64,000 nucleotides of DNA from Streptomyces inhibens (GCF_003389455.1 NZ_QUAC01000484.1:1-64000); one strand, 5' to 3'. Positions 50,423 to 59,181 are shown, counted from the first letter of the stretch. Program-made: numbers and translations. Notes: generated by a model not told the origin, from the letters alone.

Positions 50423-51637
50423 ATGCTCAGCTGCGACAACCCGCCCCCGGTCACCGTCATCCTTGACCCGGGCGACGACCTGGTCCACACCCGCGCCGCT
50501 CTGGCCGTACACGCTCCCGAGAGCGGAAGGCTCACGGTTCACCCCACACCTGGCACCGACTCCGTTCTCACCCTGGCTTACGGCGTCCTCGCCGCCCTGG
50601 ACAAGCCCGTTCCCGTACCCGGCTACCGCCAGCTCGACACGGCCCCCGCCTGGACGCTGGCGGCGGCCTGGATCCTCGCCACCCGCACCAGCCACCTGAT
50701 GCTCCTGCGTGCCCACTTCCTCACCCCTCACCGCCTCGGGGCCCTACTACAGCTACGTGACCGGACCGGCCTCAGACTGGCTCTGGTCTGCCACACCCGG
50801 CACGTTCCCGCCCCCGTCGGGCGTGCGCTGGCTGGCGTTGCCCACCACGTGGCGGAGGCGACCGCCCTCCTGCCCGCGGCAGAGCCGCCCACCGCCACGC
50901 CACCGGAGCCGGCCAAGCGCAGGCCGTTGGCCAACCGGTGGCTCAACCTGCCCGCTCTGACCACGCTCACCGCTTTCGACTCCGCAACCCGGCCCTGCCA
51001 GTGCACAGCGCCCGTAGCCGAAGACCGGGACTTCTTCGCGCCCGTCCTGCCGGCCCTCACCGAAGCAGAGGTAGCCCACCGGCTGCACCGCGCCACCGCA
51101 CATCCCCACCTGGCGGCCCAGCTTGCCACCGCCGTCTTCACCGCAGCCTCCACCACGCAACTGGACACTGCCCACGTCCGCGATCTCGCCCCGGACGCCT
51201 GCACCATCACCCTCCATGACGACGGACTGCGCCAGGGCTGCATGACCCACCACGTCCCCGCTTGGGCACGCCCCCTGTTACTCGCCGCCGCCTTCGTATG
51301 GCACATCGCCTCCGGCACAGGAGGGCCGCTGTTCACCGACCCGCTGGGCAGTAACGGCCTGCCCTATCTGACGGACTTCGCCGAACGCTTCAAGCTGCGC
51401 CCACCCCAGCCGCCCCGCCTCAAAAGACGCAAAGGCTCACGTGCCCCGACCAAACCCCCCGAGACGATCTGGCCCTGCAGTCCCGCCCACTACGCGCTGT
51501 CCTGGGCGATGCAAGAGCCCGACCTCATGTACGGCTGCCCCCACCCGCCGCCACACACCCGGCGGACGATCGACGCGTACAAGAGAGGATGGCCGCCCCC
51601 GTACTTCGGGCAGCGTTCGCTTCGCCGATCGCGCTGA
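50423..51637 (+). CDS. third transposon protein, possible target selector
   Basis: This is a 404-residue protein from the ATG at 50423, 2 bp after the ATPase stop. The first ~160 residues have an AAA-like strand-helix pattern but no Walker A (VTVILDPGDDLVHTRAALAV, SHLMLLRAHFLTPHRLGALL, GLRLALVCHTRHVPAPVGRA). The second half has a CQC segment and ends in Pro-rich WPCSPAHYALSWAMQEPDLM. It is not recognisably TniQ. Its place after the ATPase matches the position of target-selection genes (tniQ/tnsD) in related transposons. The function is inference from location. Confidence 0.65.
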   Translation: MLSCDNPPPVTVILDPGDDLVHTRAALAVHAPESGRLTVHPTPGTDSVLTLAYGVLAALDKPVPVPGYRQLDTAPAWTLAAAWILATRTSHLMLLRAHFLTPHRLGALLQLRDRTGLRLALVCHTRHVPAPVGRALAGVAHHVAEATALLPAAEPPTATPPEPAKRRPLANRWLNLPALTTLTAFDSATRPCQCTAPVAEDRDFFAPVLPALTEAEVAHRLHRATAHPHLAAQLATAVFTAASTTQLDTAHVRDLAPDACTITLHDDGLRQGCMTHHVPAWARPLLLAAAFVWHIASGTGGPLFTDPLGSNGLPYLTDFAERFKLRPPQPPRLKRRKGSRAPTKPPETIWPCSPAHYALSWAMQEPDLMYGCPHPPPHTRRTIDAYKRGWPPPYFGQRSLRRSR

Positions 51638-51996
51638 ACTTCTCGCCTGCAGGCATGCTTTTTTACTTACTGGCTGGTAGCAGACGCTTTGGCTGGGAGT
51701 CCGCTGGAACATCCTTCCAGGCGCCGAGATCCACGCGGCATGCCGATGAGGCCGGTCCCCGTGGCCTGTGGCGTCAGCTGACCTGCTCGATGGCCGCGGC
51801 CACCAATCGGCACGCGCCTGCTGGTCGCCGCCCGCAGGCCGAGGACTTCGCCGCGCCGCGTGCGCCGGCTCCGCTTCGGCCCAGCAGCTCGCTGCGACTT
51901 AGCCAGGTACGTGATCGCTTTGGTGGACAGCGGGGCGCTGCCCGCGTGGGCGGCTTTTGGGAAGTCCTCGAGCTGGCCTGGCAGTTCTGGTGAGGC

Positions 51997-52254
51997 TCAG
52001 ACGATGTGGACGCGTTCGGTGTTGCCGTCCTTGTCCCGCAGGAGGACCTCTTTTCCGTCGGCCATCTGCTGGGCGAGGAAGGCGTAGACCTGTACGGCCC
52101 GGTTGATGGTGTCGGTCTTGGACAGTCCGGTGATCCTCATGAGTGCGGTGACCGCCTGGGCGGCCACGGGGATGAGGGTGACGGTGAAGCGCTCGTTTTC
52201 CGTACGTACGGCGTGAAGCTTGTCCGCTTCTCGGGCCATGTCTCTCAGCCTCAT
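51997..52254 (-). CDS. ribbon-helix-helix-like DNA-binding protein
   Basis: This is an 85-residue protein; the ATG at 52254 or the in-frame ATG five codons later may be the start. The strand ERFTVTLIPVAAQAVTALMR and helix-turn-helix ITGLSKTDTINRAVQVYAFL are an RHH (CopG/MetJ/Arc) fold. It ends in DKDGNTERVHIV. RHH proteins are dimeric repressors, often plasmid copy-control or antitoxin proteins. Two identical half-site dyads lie upstream. The downstream neighbour is the transposon, so any toxin partner would lie upstream or be absent. Confidence 0.72.
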   Translation of the reverse strand: MRLRDMAREADKLHAVRTENERFTVTLIPVAAQAVTALMRITGLSKTDTINRAVQVYAFLAQQMADGKEVLLRDKDGNTERVHIV

Positions 52255-52320
52255 TCAGGTCGGGGGAAGGCACCTGCTTGATGCCGGTCTCTTCATCATG
52301 ACATCCCTGCACCTGAGTAG

Positions 52321-52397
52321 CACCATTTTGGTGTGTGACTGCGGCGAGTCAGGTGCTCCCCAGCTGCTGCTCACAAGCGTGCAGCACCAATCTGGTG
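52321..52397. promoter_or_regulatory. two AGCACCA-N3-TGGTG operator-like dyads
   Basis: CACCA-TTT-TGGTG lies at 52321-52333 and CACCA-ATC-TGGTG at 52385-52397, 64 bp apart. Both are preceded by AG. They sit between the RHH gene (minus) and the plus-strand genes. They are the obvious candidate sites for RHH autoregulation. Confidence 0.6.
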
Positions 52398-52483
52398 ATC
52401 TACCGGTGCGCTTCAGGTCTCGCGTCGTGTACTCTGGGACTGCGGCAATCGCCGTGGAGTGCAGTCGATCAGAAGGGTTCAGC

Positions 52484-52558
52484 ATGCCAAATCTCCTACG
52501 CCAGCGGTTCAACGGGCGTCTTTGGAAAGCCCGTTACTCGGTCCTCTACGACACGTAG
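52484..52558 (+). CDS. possible 24-residue peptide
   Basis: ATG with AGAAGG upstream encodes MPNLLRQRFNGRLWKARYSV and ends LYDT. It is basic and amphipathic. It lies directly downstream of the operator-like dyads and 97 bp before the next gene. A leader peptide or very small toxin is conceivable; chance is also possible. The rest of 52398-52655 holds nothing I can support. Confidence 0.3.
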   Translation: MPNLLRQRFNGRLWKARYSVLYDT

Positions 52559-52655
52559 GGGCGAGCAGCTGGCTGGGAGTGAGTGATCGAGCTGAGTCGC
52601 GCGCCGATTCGCGGTGCGGGGGTTCGATCGCCGCAGCATGGAGGACCCAGCCCAT

Positions 52656-53030
52656 ATGATCGACAACAACGCACAGGCCACCCTTCCGGCAAATGACGGC
52701 GAGCAGCCGTCGCCGCAGGCCGAGGTGCAGATCTGGACGACTCCCGTCGACCAGGAGGAAGCGCCCAGCAGTGAAGCGCAGGTGGACATCGAGGTGTCCA
52801 AGGCGAAGTTCAAGGCCGGGATGCGTGTCCCGGGCCGTAATACCGGACAGATGATCAACGCGTCGACCCGTGTCCTGGGAATCATCGGCTCGGTGGCCGG
52901 CCCCCTCGTCGTGCTGAAGCTGTCCGTGGACCTGCGGATGCCCTGGCAGGGCATCTGGGCCCTGGCGCTGGCGATCGGGAGCCTGCCCGTGATCCACGTC
53001 CTTCTCGGCAACCGTCACGACAAGCGGTAG
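52656..53030 (+). CDS. hypothetical protein with C-terminal membrane segments
   Basis: This 124-residue protein starts at the ATG at 52656 with GGAGGA 10 nt upstream. The N-terminal 70 residues are acidic and disordered (LPANDGEQPSPQAEVQIWTT). Then come VPGRNTGQMINASTRVLGII and two short hydrophobic segments (GSVAGPLVVLKLSV, IWALALAIGSLPVIHVLL) and a basic end. A Streptomyces-type small membrane protein of unknown role. It is followed by a clear terminator. Confidence 0.6.
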   Translation: MIDNNAQATLPANDGEQPSPQAEVQIWTTPVDQEEAPSSEAQVDIEVSKAKFKAGMRVPGRNTGQMINASTRVLGIIGSVAGPLVVLKLSVDLRMPWQGIWALALAIGSLPVIHVLLGNRHDKR

Positions 53031-53060
53031 CCCGTAGCGGGGTGATCCTGCTTTCGAATC

Positions 53061-53083
53061 GGCGCCGGACTTTGTCCGGCGCC
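53061..53083. terminator. bidirectional hairpin
   Basis: GGCGCCGGAC, loop TTT, GTCCGGCGCC, then TTTCG. It lies between two converging genes and can serve both. Confidence 0.85.
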
Positions 53084-53099
53084 TTTCGTGTCTGGTGGG

Positions 53100-55118
53100 T
53101 CAGCCTGCTGGGGCTGGACTGATGAGCTGGTCGAGGAAGCGCTGGGTGCCAGTGTCAGTGGCGTGGATGCGGGTGGTGTGGGTGCCGCGGGTGAGCAGGA
53201 CGCGGTAGGTGTTGAGGGCGTAGCGCAGGTACTGGTCGGGAGTGAGGTGGCGGAGGTCTTTGTCGCGGCTCTCTTCGGGGTGGGCGTGCCAGCGGCCGTT
53301 GGCCCAGGTGAGGTCGGGGCCGATGATGACGCCTGCGTGGTGGTATTCGAGGCCTTGGGCGGTGTAGATGCAGCCGATCTGCTGGTGGCCGCCGGTGTGG
53401 GTCGCCCAGAGCTGGCTGTTGGGGGCCAGGGGGAGGCCGTCCGGATCGGTGAGAGCGGTGGCGGCGTTCCAGGCGGCGCGCCATGTCCGCAACGGTACGG
53501 CGGGATCGGTGGTGGGCACGTCGATGCTGATGTCGAGGGGGAGCGTGGCGGCGCCGCGGGGTCGAGTGCGCGTCCAGGGCCAGCAGAACCCGGCGGTGGT
53601 ACGGGCACTGTGCCCGGCGGCGGTGGCTTGTTCGGTCCACCGCTGAAGGGCGAAGGGATCCTCGGCGAGGCCGAGATCGTAGCCGGTGTGCCCAATCCAG
53701 CGGACCGGCCTCCCGTACAGGAGGGCGTCGACCCAGGTGGTGTAGGCGGCTGAGCCGCTGCAGCGGAAGGATCCGGCGAGCTCCAGGTGGTGGTGGACCC
53801 GGCCCAGACGCCGGGCGGCCGTACGGATCTCCTCGACGGTGGTGCCCTCGTCGGGGCGGATGACTTGCCGCTCGTCGAGGAAGATGACGGCCAGCGCGAC
53901 GTGTTCCACCACCGCAGCCAGGTCCGATGGCAGTCCATGGGCGCCACTGCGCTTGATTCGCTGCGCCTCGTCGATGACGAGCGCGCCGGCCTGGAGCGCA
54001 GTGCTGCGCAGGGAGCCGGCCGCGGGGAACAGTTCGCGGGCGGCGCTGTGGCCGCGCACGGCATCCAGGAGATGGGCGCGCAGGGTGCCGGACGGTGTGA
54101 TGAAGCGGGGACGCGTCGCGGGGTGGACGCGCATGAGGCGGCCGAGCAGCCGCACGGCGAGCGCGGTCTTGCCGCTGCCCGGGCCGCCGCTCACGGTGAT
54201 GACCGCACCGGCCCCACCCGCGCCCTGCACCGTATCCTCGCCGTGGGCGGGCAGGTGGTGGGCCGCGGCGGCGCGGATCCGCACGAACGCGTCCTGCTGG
54301 TCACCCACCAGAGCGAAGGTGCTGTTGCCCTCCAGGTCGGAGCCGACGTGGTCGAGCAGCCGGCTGGACGGCTCCCACCGGACGTGCTCGAATACCTCCA
54401 CCTGCCCGGCGTCCGGCGCCGCCAGGTCCCCACAATGCAGCAGCTCCGCCAACGACCCAGCGGGCCCGCGTAGATCTCCGGCGGTCAGGACAGGGACACC
54501 AGCGTCCGCTCCGACGCCGGCCAGCAAGCGGGCCCCCTCGGCGCTGGTCGCGTTATGCAGCACCACTACGGCACGCACATCCAGTTCCGGAGCATCCTTG
54601 GGCCGCCAGTGCTGGAAGAAGCTCCGGTAGGCGGCGACCTGGTACACCGGATGGGCTGTCACCAGCCCGTCGCTGCGCATGACCCGGTCTCCGTCGAGGA
54701 TGCGGCAGGTCTGCCACTGCTTCAGCTCGACTATCACCAGCCGCAGCATCCCGCCCGGCCCGGCCCCGACCAGCAGCGCGTCCAGCCGCCGGCTGCCGCC
54801 CGGCGTCCCGTACTCCAGGTACACCTGGAGATCCGACAGCCCCGCCCGCACTAACGCCTCGAACAGCGGCGGCCAGCTGTTGCGCCAGCTGCGCGCCTCG
54901 GCCTCACTTGGAACCCCGAACCCGGCCGCCGTGTACCGTGCTGCGCACTCCTGGATGAACGACGGATCACCGACACGTGCGGCGATCGCGCCCGCCCGGC
55001 CAGCCGCCGCACACGCAACCGCCCCAGTCGGCTCCGGGATCGCTGTGCCCGGCTCGGGGCGTGTGGCGGGGACGGTGATCCTGTCGGGCGCGGATGTTTT
55101 CGCGGACTGGTCGGACAC
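53100..55118 (-). CDS. PD-(D/E)XK nuclease fused to DUF2075 (Schlafen-like) helicase
   Basis: This 672-residue protein starts at the GTG at 55116-55118 with GGGGGAAG upstream. A nuclease-like N-terminus (about 75-170) has WRNSWPPLFEALVRAGL, RRLDALLVG (D near 113) and RLVIVELKQW (E near 131, K near 133). DUF2075 follows: Walker A VSGGPGSGKTALA near 309-321, Walker B ALVIDEAQRI, later DERQVIRPDEG, FRCSGS and TAQGLEYHHAGVIIG (Q-G-L-E, helicase motif VI-like), ending YRVLLTRGTHTT. Such superfamily 1-type helicases accompany defence and repair nucleases. It is divergent from the DUF3883 gene. Confidence 0.83.
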   Translation of the reverse strand: MSDQSAKTSAPDRITVPATRPEPGTAIPEPTGAVACAAAGRAGAIAARVGDPSFIQECAARYTAAGFGVPSEAEARSWRNSWPPLFEALVRAGLSDLQVYLEYGTPGGSRRLDALLVGAGPGGMLRLVIVELKQWQTCRILDGDRVMRSDGLVTAHPVYQVAAYRSFFQHWRPKDAPELDVRAVVVLHNATSAEGARLLAGVGADAGVPVLTAGDLRGPAGSLAELLHCGDLAAPDAGQVEVFEHVRWEPSSRLLDHVGSDLEGNSTFALVGDQQDAFVRIRAAAAHHLPAHGEDTVQGAGGAGAVITVSGGPGSGKTALAVRLLGRLMRVHPATRPRFITPSGTLRAHLLDAVRGHSAARELFPAAGSLRSTALQAGALVIDEAQRIKRSGAHGLPSDLAAVVEHVALAVIFLDERQVIRPDEGTTVEEIRTAARRLGRVHHHLELAGSFRCSGSAAYTTWVDALLYGRPVRWIGHTGYDLGLAEDPFALQRWTEQATAAGHSARTTAGFCWPWTRTRPRGAATLPLDISIDVPTTDPAVPLRTWRAAWNAATALTDPDGLPLAPNSQLWATHTGGHQQIGCIYTAQGLEYHHAGVIIGPDLTWANGRWHAHPEESRDKDLRHLTPDQYLRYALNTYRVLLTRGTHTTRIHATDTGTQRFLDQLISPAPAG

Positions 55119-55336
55119 GTGCTTCCCCCGGGTTCTACGGCATCCCACAGCCACCCCCGCGCCGCCAGGTCGACCCTGCCGGCCCGGATCATCCTGACCC
55201 TGCTGCGCTCCAGCCGCCGAGGCTGCTGCGTTGTCAGTGGCCTTCTCTAGCCTGTGAGTTGCTGTCATCTCTGGAACCTGACTGGCACAGACTATCAAAC
55301 CAAAAACTCTATCGACTGCTCGATAAGAGCAAGCTT

Positions 55337-56314
55337 ATGATGCTCCGCATGAAGAGTTCGATGTTCGTCATGGTCCATGTGGGCCAGAGCACCGAGTCCC
55401 AGCGCAACCTCGAGCACGGCATCGAGACGCTCTCCTGGGGCTTCCCCGAGAAGAAGCCCGAATACGAGGACGCACACCCGCAGTTCGCCGTCCTGGCCAC
55501 TGGGGCCTCACCGCGTGTCCAGCTCGAAAACTGGCTGCAGGACACCGCCACCCTGTACCTCTTCCAGGTCCGCGGTGGCTTCTACGAGGGCAGGTCCTGG
55601 CACTGGCCCGACGAGGAGGCCGAGCAGCGCCTGAAGTACCCGCAGCGCTTCGGCATCGAGCCCCTGGCCAAGCTCGACAACGTCCCCCTGGGCCCCGACG
55701 GGCCGCTCACCGAGACCGGGAGTGACGCGATGCGCCGCTCGGGCACCGACCGGGGCATGGGCAAGCTCGTCCAGATGCCCGCCCACCGCCTTCTGGAGCT
55801 CGCCGGGATCCCCTTCGACCCGGACGAACCCGAAGCCGTCCCCCTGGACAGGTCACCGGGCTTCACGGCCGAGCAAGTCGAGGGCAAGAAGAAACCCCAG
55901 CGCCGCCGGCGCGGCGCCGGCTACATCTCCGACCCCAAGAAACGCAAGGCCATCGAGGAGTACGCGGAGCAACTCGCCACCGTCCACTACGAAAAGGACG
56001 GCTGGACGGTCGAGAAGCTGGGCAAGCCCTACGACCTGCGCTGCACCCGCGGCACGGAAGAGCTCCATGTCGAGGTCAAAGGCACCACGGGGGCCGCGAC
56101 GAGCGTCGAGCTGACGATCAACGAAGTCCTGCACGCCCGGGAGAAGGACAACACCGTCGACCTCTACGTCGTCAGCGACATCAAGGTCGACACCCGGACC
56201 GACCCGTACACCCCCAGCGAAGGCACGGTCTCGCACTACACCGACTGGGAACCGGCCGAGGAAGATCTGAGGCCCCGTAAGTACGAGTACCGGCTCCCCG
56301 ACACAGCCGCTTGA
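55337..56314 (+). CDS. DUF3883 (NO VEIN-like) protein
   Basis: Up to 325 residues; ATGs at 55337, 55349 or 55361 may be the start. The N-terminal domain (SQRNLEHGIETLSWGFPEKK, VQLENWLQDTATLYLFQVRG) resembles recognition domains that precede DUF3883. The C-terminal DUF3883 (about 200-305) is DPKKRKAIEEYAEQLATVHY, KPYDLRCTRGTEELHVEVKG and SVELTINEVLHARE. The D and E-V-K residues form a PD-(D/E)XK-like nuclease core. DUF3883 proteins recur in restriction-type defence loci (for example ScoMcrA-like). Activity is inferred. Confidence 0.72.
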   Translation: MMLRMKSSMFVMVHVGQSTESQRNLEHGIETLSWGFPEKKPEYEDAHPQFAVLATGASPRVQLENWLQDTATLYLFQVRGGFYEGRSWHWPDEEAEQRLKYPQRFGIEPLAKLDNVPLGPDGPLTETGSDAMRRSGTDRGMGKLVQMPAHRLLELAGIPFDPDEPEAVPLDRSPGFTAEQVEGKKKPQRRRRGAGYISDPKKRKAIEEYAEQLATVHYEKDGWTVEKLGKPYDLRCTRGTEELHVEVKGTTGAATSVELTINEVLHAREKDNTVDLYVVSDIKVDTRTDPYTPSEGTVSHYTDWEPAEEDLRPRKYEYRLPDTAA

Positions 56315-56833
56315 CCCGCGGGAGCCTGGCCACAGGAAGGGAGGCGCAGGACGACGCCCAGCTCCCTGTGTGTCAGTTACCTCCATAGTTGCCACATTGC
56401 TGGATCTCTGACCTGGGGTGCGGTAGTTGTATCGGCAGGAACGAACCCCCTGTGTGACCTGCCATTGTGTGAGTATCTCTGACTTGATCATGCTGCTGAC
56501 CTGGGATGCAGCAGTTCAAGCGGGAAGTGTTGTAACCCCACTGGTAAATCCTTTGGATTCAGATGATGTGATCGAGCTGATCAAATCTGTCATGGCCATG
56601 GCATTAATTTCGAGTGGGGGCGAGGCGCGACGAGCCGTGTGTTGGGATGGCGGTGCCTGTCAGCCCTCTCTTCGCTCCGACACCGTTTGTCAGGGCTCAG
56701 TGCCTGCTGGTAGCGCGGCTGGGAGAACAGTGCCTTGCGTTGCCGGGCGCCTGGGTGGGCGACGGAGTGCGCCTTGTTGTCAGTGCCCCCTGGGACACTT
56801 GGCATGGAGCGCGATCAGCAAGGGAGATACCTC
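56315..56833. other. gene-free stretch with a direct repeat
   Basis: Two copies of about 28 bp (starting CTGACCTGGG at 56408 and 56496) are 88 bp apart and match at most positions. The stretch is richer in A/T than its surroundings. I see no gene in it. It may hold the promoter of the next gene or a remnant of a mobile element. Confidence 0.4.
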
Positions 56834-57355
56834 GTGGCTCGAAGCGGCGGATTCAAGATCAACAGGCAGGGCATCCGGCGGATGATGGGGGAGATCCAGC
56901 GGGAGATGGACAAGTACCCGGTCACCGCCAGGGTGCAGGCCGACCCGGATGTGTCCTTCGGCGACACGAACGTCTTCAACGGCCCGGTCATCCATGGCGA
57001 CGTCCGCGGTTCCCAACTGGCCTGGGGCAACAACTCCGTGAACCAGAGTCAGGACCAGAGCAAGCCGATCGCCCCGGGCTTCGAGGCCATCGCCCAGGCC
57101 GTAGTGGACACGTTGAGGCAGCTTCCGACTCTTGGCGTGTCGGACGAGGACCTGGAAGATGCCTCGGCTGTCGGCGAGGAGGTCCTCAACGAGGTCGTAC
57201 AGCCCGAGCCGGACCGTGGCGTGATCCGGCGTGCTGCGGCTGCGCTCAAGGGCTACCTTGCGCCGATCGCCACAGGTGCGGTCGCGGCCGGGGCCGTGAC
57301 CGGGGGTGAGGAGACCGCACGTGTCTTGATCGAGCGTCTCAGTACCGCTCTGTAG
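56834..57355 (+). CDS. hypothetical protein with a beta-helix-like NVFNGPVIHGDVRG segment
   Basis: This 173-residue protein starts at a GTG with GGGAGAT 5 nt upstream. The N-terminus (FKINRQGIRRMMGEIQREMD) is a basic helix. A short repetitive beta segment follows (GDTNVFNGPVIHGDVRGSQL, then AWGNNSVNQSQ). A helical part (IAQAVVDTLRQLPTLGVSDE) and a final hydrophobic helix (YLAPIATGAVAAGAVTGGEE) complete it. This segment type occurs in Streptomyces proteins near STAND/NACHT and effector-associated modules. I do not know its function. Confidence 0.6.
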   Translation: MARSGGFKINRQGIRRMMGEIQREMDKYPVTARVQADPDVSFGDTNVFNGPVIHGDVRGSQLAWGNNSVNQSQDQSKPIAPGFEAIAQAVVDTLRQLPTLGVSDEDLEDASAVGEEVLNEVVQPEPDRGVIRRAAAALKGYLAPIATGAVAAGAVTGGEETARVLIERLSTAL

Positions 57356-57375
57356 ACCAGACCCGGACTGCTGGC

Positions 57376-57423
57376 TGATGCTCTGCTGGGCACCCACCTT
57401 CGTGGGTGCCCAGCAGAGCATCA
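57376..57423 (+). terminator. 22-bp perfect hairpin with CTTC loop
   Basis: 57376-57397 pairs perfectly with 57402-57423. It lies 20 bp after the stop of the preceding gene. It is the strongest hairpin I found in the window. Confidence 0.85.
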
Positions 57424-57552
57424 GTGCTTCTCGCCGCTCAGTCATCCCCCGTCGAAGGCGTCTCGGGGGCCCGAGCAGAACCAGGCCGGAGAAAATCGGT
57501 GGGTCCGGTCCGGAGCTGTGCCGATACTGGCGACGACGGAAGTGAGGGTCCC

Positions 57553-59181
57553 ATGCCGCAGGTTGAACCGAGTGTTCTCGGCGCCCTCATGGAAGCGGCG
57601 AAGGACACCGTTTCCTATGAGGCCATCGCCGTCGTGCTCGCGGCCGCGGACATAGACACGACCACGGCCGCCGCACAGCAGCGTGATGCACTGCTCGCCG
57701 CGCTGCGACTCCGGCTACCCGGGACCGGGAAGGCGCAGGGCTCCACCGGAACGCTCCCCGGTGGCCCGCTCAAGAGGCGCTCTGTGAGCCTGGCCGAGGT
57801 CACGGCCGACCAGTTGGAGATCTGGAGCGCCTACGCCGATGCCGTGAGCACTCCGTTCGTCCGGGGCCGCCTTCATCATCTGCTGTTGGCCGCAGGACAT
57901 GGCCGCAAGCCCGATCACGCCCGGGGCGCGGCCGCCGGATACCTGGACGCGGCACCGCTTCTGCTTTCCGCCCTGAAGCGTTTCCCCGGCCTGGTACGCG
58001 CGACCGAGTGCCTGCGCTGGGCCGGAGACCTCGCCTGGGCCTTCAACCAGAAGGACCTGCAGAAGCGCGTCACCGAGGACTTGGTCGCCCTGGTCGAACG
58101 CGTCCTGGCCGATACCGAGGACCACCCGGGGATCGCGGACTGCCTTCTGGAAGGACTGCGCGTTCAGCGTTACGACATCACGGACTTCGCGGAGCGCGCC
58201 GCACGTCGCTATGCCGGCGATGTGCACGCTCATGTCGGCTTCCTCAAGTTGCTGCGGGAGGTGGCGCCCGCCTCCCGCCGAGCCGACATTGACACGGCGA
58301 TCGTTGATGCCCTCCTCGACGCCGCCGACGCCGACGTCAACGCCGGGTTCCGTCGTCATAACCTGCTGACCTGGGCCGCGACCGAAGCACGGGACTGGGG
58401 TCTGTCCGAACTGAGGGTGCGCGCCGAGATGGCCCTGCAACAGACCGATCCGGACTCTCTGGGATGGACTCGGCTCTCTCGCGTACTCATCCCCCCGCGG
58501 GGACTGTCCGCGGGGGCGCGAGCGCACATCGACGCCGCCGTGGATCTGCGAGACGCCCTGTGGCGAACCGCGCAAGACGTGCATCCGGCGATGCGCGAGC
58601 ACGCCGACGATGCGCACGTGCTGGAAGGGCTGCTGCGGATTCCGCGCACGCGCATCAACACGGCTGGACCTGTCCAGGTCACCCCGCCCGTCGACGCCGA
58701 CGACAACCACGTCGTCGCGCTGCAGGTCCTCGCGATGGACTTTCTCGGGCACCTCACCGCTGATCAGCTCGACCGCATCCAAGAACGCTTCGTACCCGAC
58801 GAGGCCGAGCTGATCACCGCCCTGGCCCACGACACTGTCTTGCCCGAGCCTCGCGCCCGAACCTTCGCCCACGCCTTCCGGTACTTCTGGCTGGGGGAGT
58901 TCGACGCGGCGGCGTGCATCGCCCTGCCCCAGGTCGAGCAGATCCTCAGACAGCTCCTGCGCCCCCGAGTTCCGATCGTGTCTGTGGCCCAGGGGAAGAC
59001 CCCCGGCACCGTCGACCAACTGGGCGGACTCATCCGCAGCATGCCGGCCGCCGGGTATCCCGCGGATTGGAGCCGAGCCCTGGAGCTCCTCCTCGTTGAC
59101 CCCGACCGCGGCATGAACCTGCGCAACAACGTCTGCCACGGCCATCGAACCCCCGCTCCCTTCACCCAGCCCGCCCCCTGA
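57553..59181 (+). CDS. DUF4209/HEPN-type protein
   Basis: This 542-residue helical protein starts from the ATG at 57553. It begins with a short alpha-solenoid-like region (VLGALMEAAKDTVSYEAIAV, GLVRATECLRWAGDLAWAFN). The C-terminal ~120 residues contain YFWLGEFDAAACIALPQVEQ, ILRQLLRPRVPIVSVAQGKT and the final LRNNVCHGHR. R-N-N-V-C-H (about 524-529) is the R-x4-H signature of HEPN RNases, as in DUF4209. HEPN proteins often act as toxins or defence RNases. It stands alone after the hairpin; an RNase role is inference. Confidence 0.68.
   Translation: MPQVEPSVLGALMEAAKDTVSYEAIAVVLAAADIDTTTAAAQQRDALLAALRLRLPGTGKAQGSTGTLPGGPLKRRSVSLAEVTADQLEIWSAYADAVSTPFVRGRLHHLLLAAGHGRKPDHARGAAAGYLDAAPLLLSALKRFPGLVRATECLRWAGDLAWAFNQKDLQKRVTEDLVALVERVLADTEDHPGIADCLLEGLRVQRYDITDFAERAARRYAGDVHAHVGFLKLLREVAPASRRADIDTAIVDALLDAADADVNAGFRRHNLLTWAATEARDWGLSELRVRAEMALQQTDPDSLGWTRLSRVLIPPRGLSAGARAHIDAAVDLRDALWRTAQDVHPAMREHADDAHVLEGLLRIPRTRINTAGPVQVTPPVDADDNHVVALQVLAMDFLGHLTADQLDRIQERFVPDEAELITALAHDTVLPEPRARTFAHAFRYFWLGEFDAAACIALPQVEQILRQLLRPRVPIVSVAQGKTPGTVDQLGGLIRSMPAAGYPADWSRALELLLVDPDRGMNLRNNVCHGHRTPAPFTQPAP

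Larger units (their letters stand above)
47701..51700 (+). mobile_element. Mu/Tn7-like three-gene transposon (right end not defined)
   Basis: The left edge is set by the truncated acetyltransferase and by two GTTTTCAGT copies (47701-47709, 47722-47730), likely transposase-binding repeats. Genes in order are a DDE transposase, an AAA ATPase and a third protein, all in one direction with gaps of 6 and 2 bp. I could not find an inverted copy of the left end near 51.6-52 kb. The right limit is therefore approximate, and the stretch 51638-51996 holds no gene I can support. Confidence 0.6.

Noticed and set aside
51589-51993. 134-codon plus frame after the third transposon gene
   Set aside because: It overlaps the end of the preceding gene, is rich in Arg/Ala/Pro without pattern, and has no ribosome binding site.
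51638-51996. Right inverted end of the transposon
   Set aside because: I looked for ACTGAAAAC (inverse of the left repeats) and found none here, so the end could not be placed.
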